From: Candidatus Zhuqueibacterota bacterium
GTDB lineage: Bacteria > Zhuqueibacterota > Zhuqueibacteria > Residuimicrobiales > Krinioviventaceae
Assembly: GCA_003854995.1 (NCBI GenBank)
Contig: RQOI01000066.1
Span: 1-18,385, forward strand
DNA: 18,385 bases
Reading direction: 5' to 3'
Shown here one piece after another: positions 16,622-18,385 of the stretch. How positions within the stretch are numbered: position 1 is the stretch's first letter; every line of letters starts with the position of its first letter. A program made the position numbers and the translations under genes. The notes beneath the pieces are model-generated. The model worked only from the letters and a program-made list of their open reading frames with translations. It did not search any database and was not told the origin of the DNA.

Positions 16622-17233
16622 ATGGCTGACGTTTATTCTTACTTGTCACGCGGCGGCATCATCATGGTCCCGCTTCTGTTGTCTTCAGTCCTCGCACTGG
16701 CAATTGTCATTGAAAGAGCCATCAGCCTGCGCCGGAGCAAAATTCTGGTGCCGGAGATCATCAGCGTGGTCGAAGAATTCAGCAGCAATGAGGATGTCAA
16801 GCTCGCGACCAGTCTGTGTGAGAAAAACCGGGGCGCATTTGCCAACATCATTTTAACCGGGCTGCAAAATAGAAATCTGTCCCCCGATGAGGTGCGCGAG
16901 CTGCTCATTGACCAGGGCAGACAGGAGGTGCGCTCGCTCGAGCGTGGCCTGCCGGCGCTGGAGACCATAGCCGGCATTGCGCCGCTTCTGGGCCTCCTTG
17001 GCACTGTTCTGGGAATGATCAAGGTGTTCACGGTCATTTCGAAGCAGGGGACAGGCCAGGCGAGCCTGCTGGCCGGCGGCATTTCCGAAGCCCTGATCAC
17101 CACCGTGACCGGACTGATCATCGGCATTCTGGCGCTCATCATGTATAATTATTTTTCCCATCGAGCTGAGAATTATATTCTGGATATCGAAAAGTATACC
17201 ACCCAGCTGATGCAGACAATTCGTAGACTCTGA
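16622..17233 (+). CDS. exbB: ExbB/TolQ/MotA-family proton channel subunit
   Basis: A 203-residue inner-membrane protein of the ExbB/TolQ family, which with ExbD uses proton flow to energise outer-membrane processes. Three membrane segments are at about 12-30, 114-136 and 153-177, with a cytoplasmic domain between the first two. Conserved features: 'ERAISLRR' after helix 1; 'APLLGLLGTVLGMI' (120-133, with Thr128 in the channel helix); and 'GGISEALITTVTGL' (152-165, with Glu156 at the position of the conserved Glu). Length is normal. The start is the ATG at 16622; an upstream TTG at 16592 would add 10 residues and neither has a clear Shine-Dalgarno site. exbD follows after 10 bases. No TonB gene follows directly. 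Confidence 0.9.
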   Translation: MADVYSYLSRGGIIMVPLLLSSVLALAIVIERAISLRRSKILVPEIISVVEEFSSNEDVKLATSLCEKNRGAFANIILTGLQNRNLSPDEVRELLIDQGRQEVRSLERGLPALETIAGIAPLLGLLGTVLGMIKVFTVISKQGTGQASLLAGGISEALITTVTGLIIGILALIMYNYFSHRAENYILDIEKYTTQLMQTIRRL

Positions 17234-17243
17234 ATGCCCTTCT

Positions 17244-17651
17244 ATGCAATTCAATGAACAAAAGAAGCATCGAACCGTCATCAACATCACGCCGCTCATT
17301 GATGTCCTGTTCATCCTTCTCATCTTTTTCATGGTGTCATCCAGCTTTATTGAGCAACCCGGCATGAAGCTGGAATTGCCGACCATTCAATCCCCGGAAG
17401 TGGCGCGCGTCGAGAACCTGGTCATGCACATTTCAGAGGACGGCACGATATTTTTGGCGGACAGGGAGGTGAACCTCGATGAGCTCGCGAGTGAAATTGC
17501 CAATATGATTCCTGATATTGAGGAAAAAACGCTGGTCCTCAAAGCAGATAAAAAGACCGAGCATGGCCTGATCGTGCAAATCATGGATATCGCCAAAAGA
17601 AGCGGTCTCACCAAGATTGTCATCGGTACACGCATCGAAACAGAACAGTAG
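17244..17651 (+). CDS. exbD: ExbD/TolR-family proton channel subunit
   Basis: A 135-residue partner of ExbB. A short cytoplasmic N-terminus is followed by one membrane helix (about 19-37), with the essential proton-carrying Asp20 in 'INITPLIDVLFILLIFF', then a periplasmic domain ending in the usual 'ADKKTEHGLIVQIMDIAKRSGLTKIVIGT' type fold (LKADKKTEHG; GLTKIVIGT). Length and layout are typical. It starts 10 bases after exbB, clearly an operon pair. No Shine-Dalgarno site is evident, so translation is probably coupled. Only one exbD copy is seen here; many FCB genomes carry two in tandem. Confidence 0.92.
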   Translation: MQFNEQKKHRTVINITPLIDVLFILLIFFMVSSSFIEQPGMKLELPTIQSPEVARVENLVMHISEDGTIFLADREVNLDELASEIANMIPDIEEKTLVLKADKKTEHGLIVQIMDIAKRSGLTKIVIGTRIETEQ

Positions 17652-17678
17652 AAACAGCGCTCTCGATTCTCTTCGCCT

Positions 17679-18385
17679 ATGCAAAATATCATATTCTCAG
17701 CCTCTGTCGTCGCACCCGTATTCATCATCATTTTCATCGGCATCTTTCTCAAGCAGCGCGGCATCATTGACGAGTCTTTCAATAGCGTGACAAGCAAAAT
17801 GGTCTTCAACGTCGCCATGCCGGCGCTGCTGTTTCAAGAGTTATCGGATATCCCGATTGATGAGATTTTTAATCTCCGTCAAATTATATTCATCGTGGCG
17901 GCGCTGTCTTTCATGTTCATACTATCCTGGTCTGTCGCTCTTTTCATCTGCAAAAACGGGGCGGATCAGGGCGCCTTCATTCAGGGATCGTTTCGCGGCA
18001 ATTTCGCCATTCTCGGGCTGGCGCTCATCTACAATGCGTTCGGCTCAGGAGCATTGGCAAATGGCGCCCTGGTCCTGGCGGTGATCATGCCTCTCTATAA
18101 TGTGCTCTCCATCATCGCTCTCACGGTGCCGCAGCATCGAGAAAAATCGCTGCGGCCCGGGCATACTGTGCTGAAAATTGCGACAAATCCTCTGATCCTG
18201 GCCGCTATCGTCGCCATACCCTTTTCACTTTTTCAGATGCCGATTCATCCCATCATCACCACAACCATTGATTATCTGGCGGGCATGACTTTGCCGCTGG
18301 CGCTCATTGGCATCGGCAGTTCATTGAGTTTTGCCAGCGTGCGGCAGGACCGCGCCCTTGCTCTGGCCGCCACGCTGTTGAAGAA
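17679..18385 (+). CDS. AEC-family transporter (3' end outside window)
   Basis: The first 235 residues of a multi-helix inner-membrane permease of the auxin efflux carrier (AEC, Mem_trans) family, usually about 300 residues; the frame runs off the window edge with no stop. Recognisable features: hydrophobic N-terminus (SVVAPVFIIIFIGIFL), 'VFNVAMPALLFQEL' near 42-55 matching the family's 'N-x-A-x-P-A-L' signature, 'GSFRGNFAILGLAL' near 103-116, and a second-half repeat (LKIATNPLILAAI, GMTLPLALIGIGSSL). Helices alternate with short loops. AEC members export organic acids or amino acid-like compounds; the substrate cannot be told. It starts 27 bases after exbD, so may share its transcript, but the function looks unrelated. 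ATG at 17679 is preceded by no clear Shine-Dalgarno site. Confidence 0.85.
   Translation, partial: MQNIIFSASVVAPVFIIIFIGIFLKQRGIIDESFNSVTSKMVFNVAMPALLFQELSDIPIDEIFNLRQIIFIVAALSFMFILSWSVALFICKNGADQGAFIQGSFRGNFAILGLALIYNAFGSGALANGALVLAVIMPLYNVLSIIALTVPQHREKSLRPGHTVLKIATNPLILAAIVAIPFSLFQMPIHPIITTTIDYLAGMTLPLALIGIGSSLSFASVRQDRALALAATLLK

Noticed and set aside
1..18385. CRISPR arrays, tRNA/rRNA genes, insertion sequences, phage genes
   Set aside because: No regularly spaced direct repeats, tRNA-like folds, transposase motifs or inverted terminal repeats were seen by reading both strands.

Overview
The window is a stretch of a bacterial chromosome with all genes on the + strand. It comes from a Gram-negative, outer-membrane organism of the Fibrobacterota-Chlorobiota-Bacteroidota (FCB) superphylum. 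Evidence for this: a SprA/Sov-type giant outer-membrane protein, a PorU-type C25 sortase, a PorV-type barrel, two proteins ending in a NYPNPF-type type IX secretion (T9SS) sorting tail, and a PrmA with the 'ANVNR' variant. Moderate GC, several clear Shine-Dalgarno sites (AGGAG, GGAGG, GGGAG) and an oversized PorU fit an FCB lineage outside the classical Bacteroidetes, such as a KSB1- or Calditrichota-like lineage. That placement is inference from family recollection, not computed.

Layout. (1) 1-5664, a tightly packed run: 3' half of sprA; a GTG-started M28 / glutaminyl-cyclase-like zinc enzyme overlapping sprA by 11 bp; prmA (ribosomal protein L11 methyltransferase); and a small secreted DUF4390-like protein. 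(2) 5776-8961: a 1061-residue secreted protein made of about seven carboxypeptidase-regulatory-like repeats with a T9SS type A sorting tail, followed by a strong intrinsic terminator (8999-9063). (3) 9281-15098: porU (1599 aa) and porV, 7 bp apart, behind a possible Bacteroidetes-type promoter. (4) 15250-16365: an outer-membrane beta-barrel protein with a charged C-terminal coiled coil, function unknown. (5) 16622-17651: exbB and exbD, a proton-driven inner-membrane motor pair. (6) 17679 to the end: an AEC-family transporter cut by the window edge.

How the genes work together. SprA is the outer-membrane translocon of the T9SS, PorV the shuttle/acceptor that takes substrates from it, and PorU the cell-surface sortase that removes the C-terminal sorting tail. 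The 1061-residue repeat protein is a likely client. The cyclase-like M28 enzyme fits the same export economy: three of the predicted secreted proteins here (5023, 9281 and 14088 genes) have Gln as the first residue after a predicted signal-peptidase I site, the substrate such an enzyme would convert to pyroglutamate. The usual T9SS motor and ring genes (GldK/L/M/N) are not in the window; whether the nearby ExbB/ExbD pair has any link to secretion is an open question. No RNA genes, CRISPR arrays, insertion sequences or phage genes were seen.
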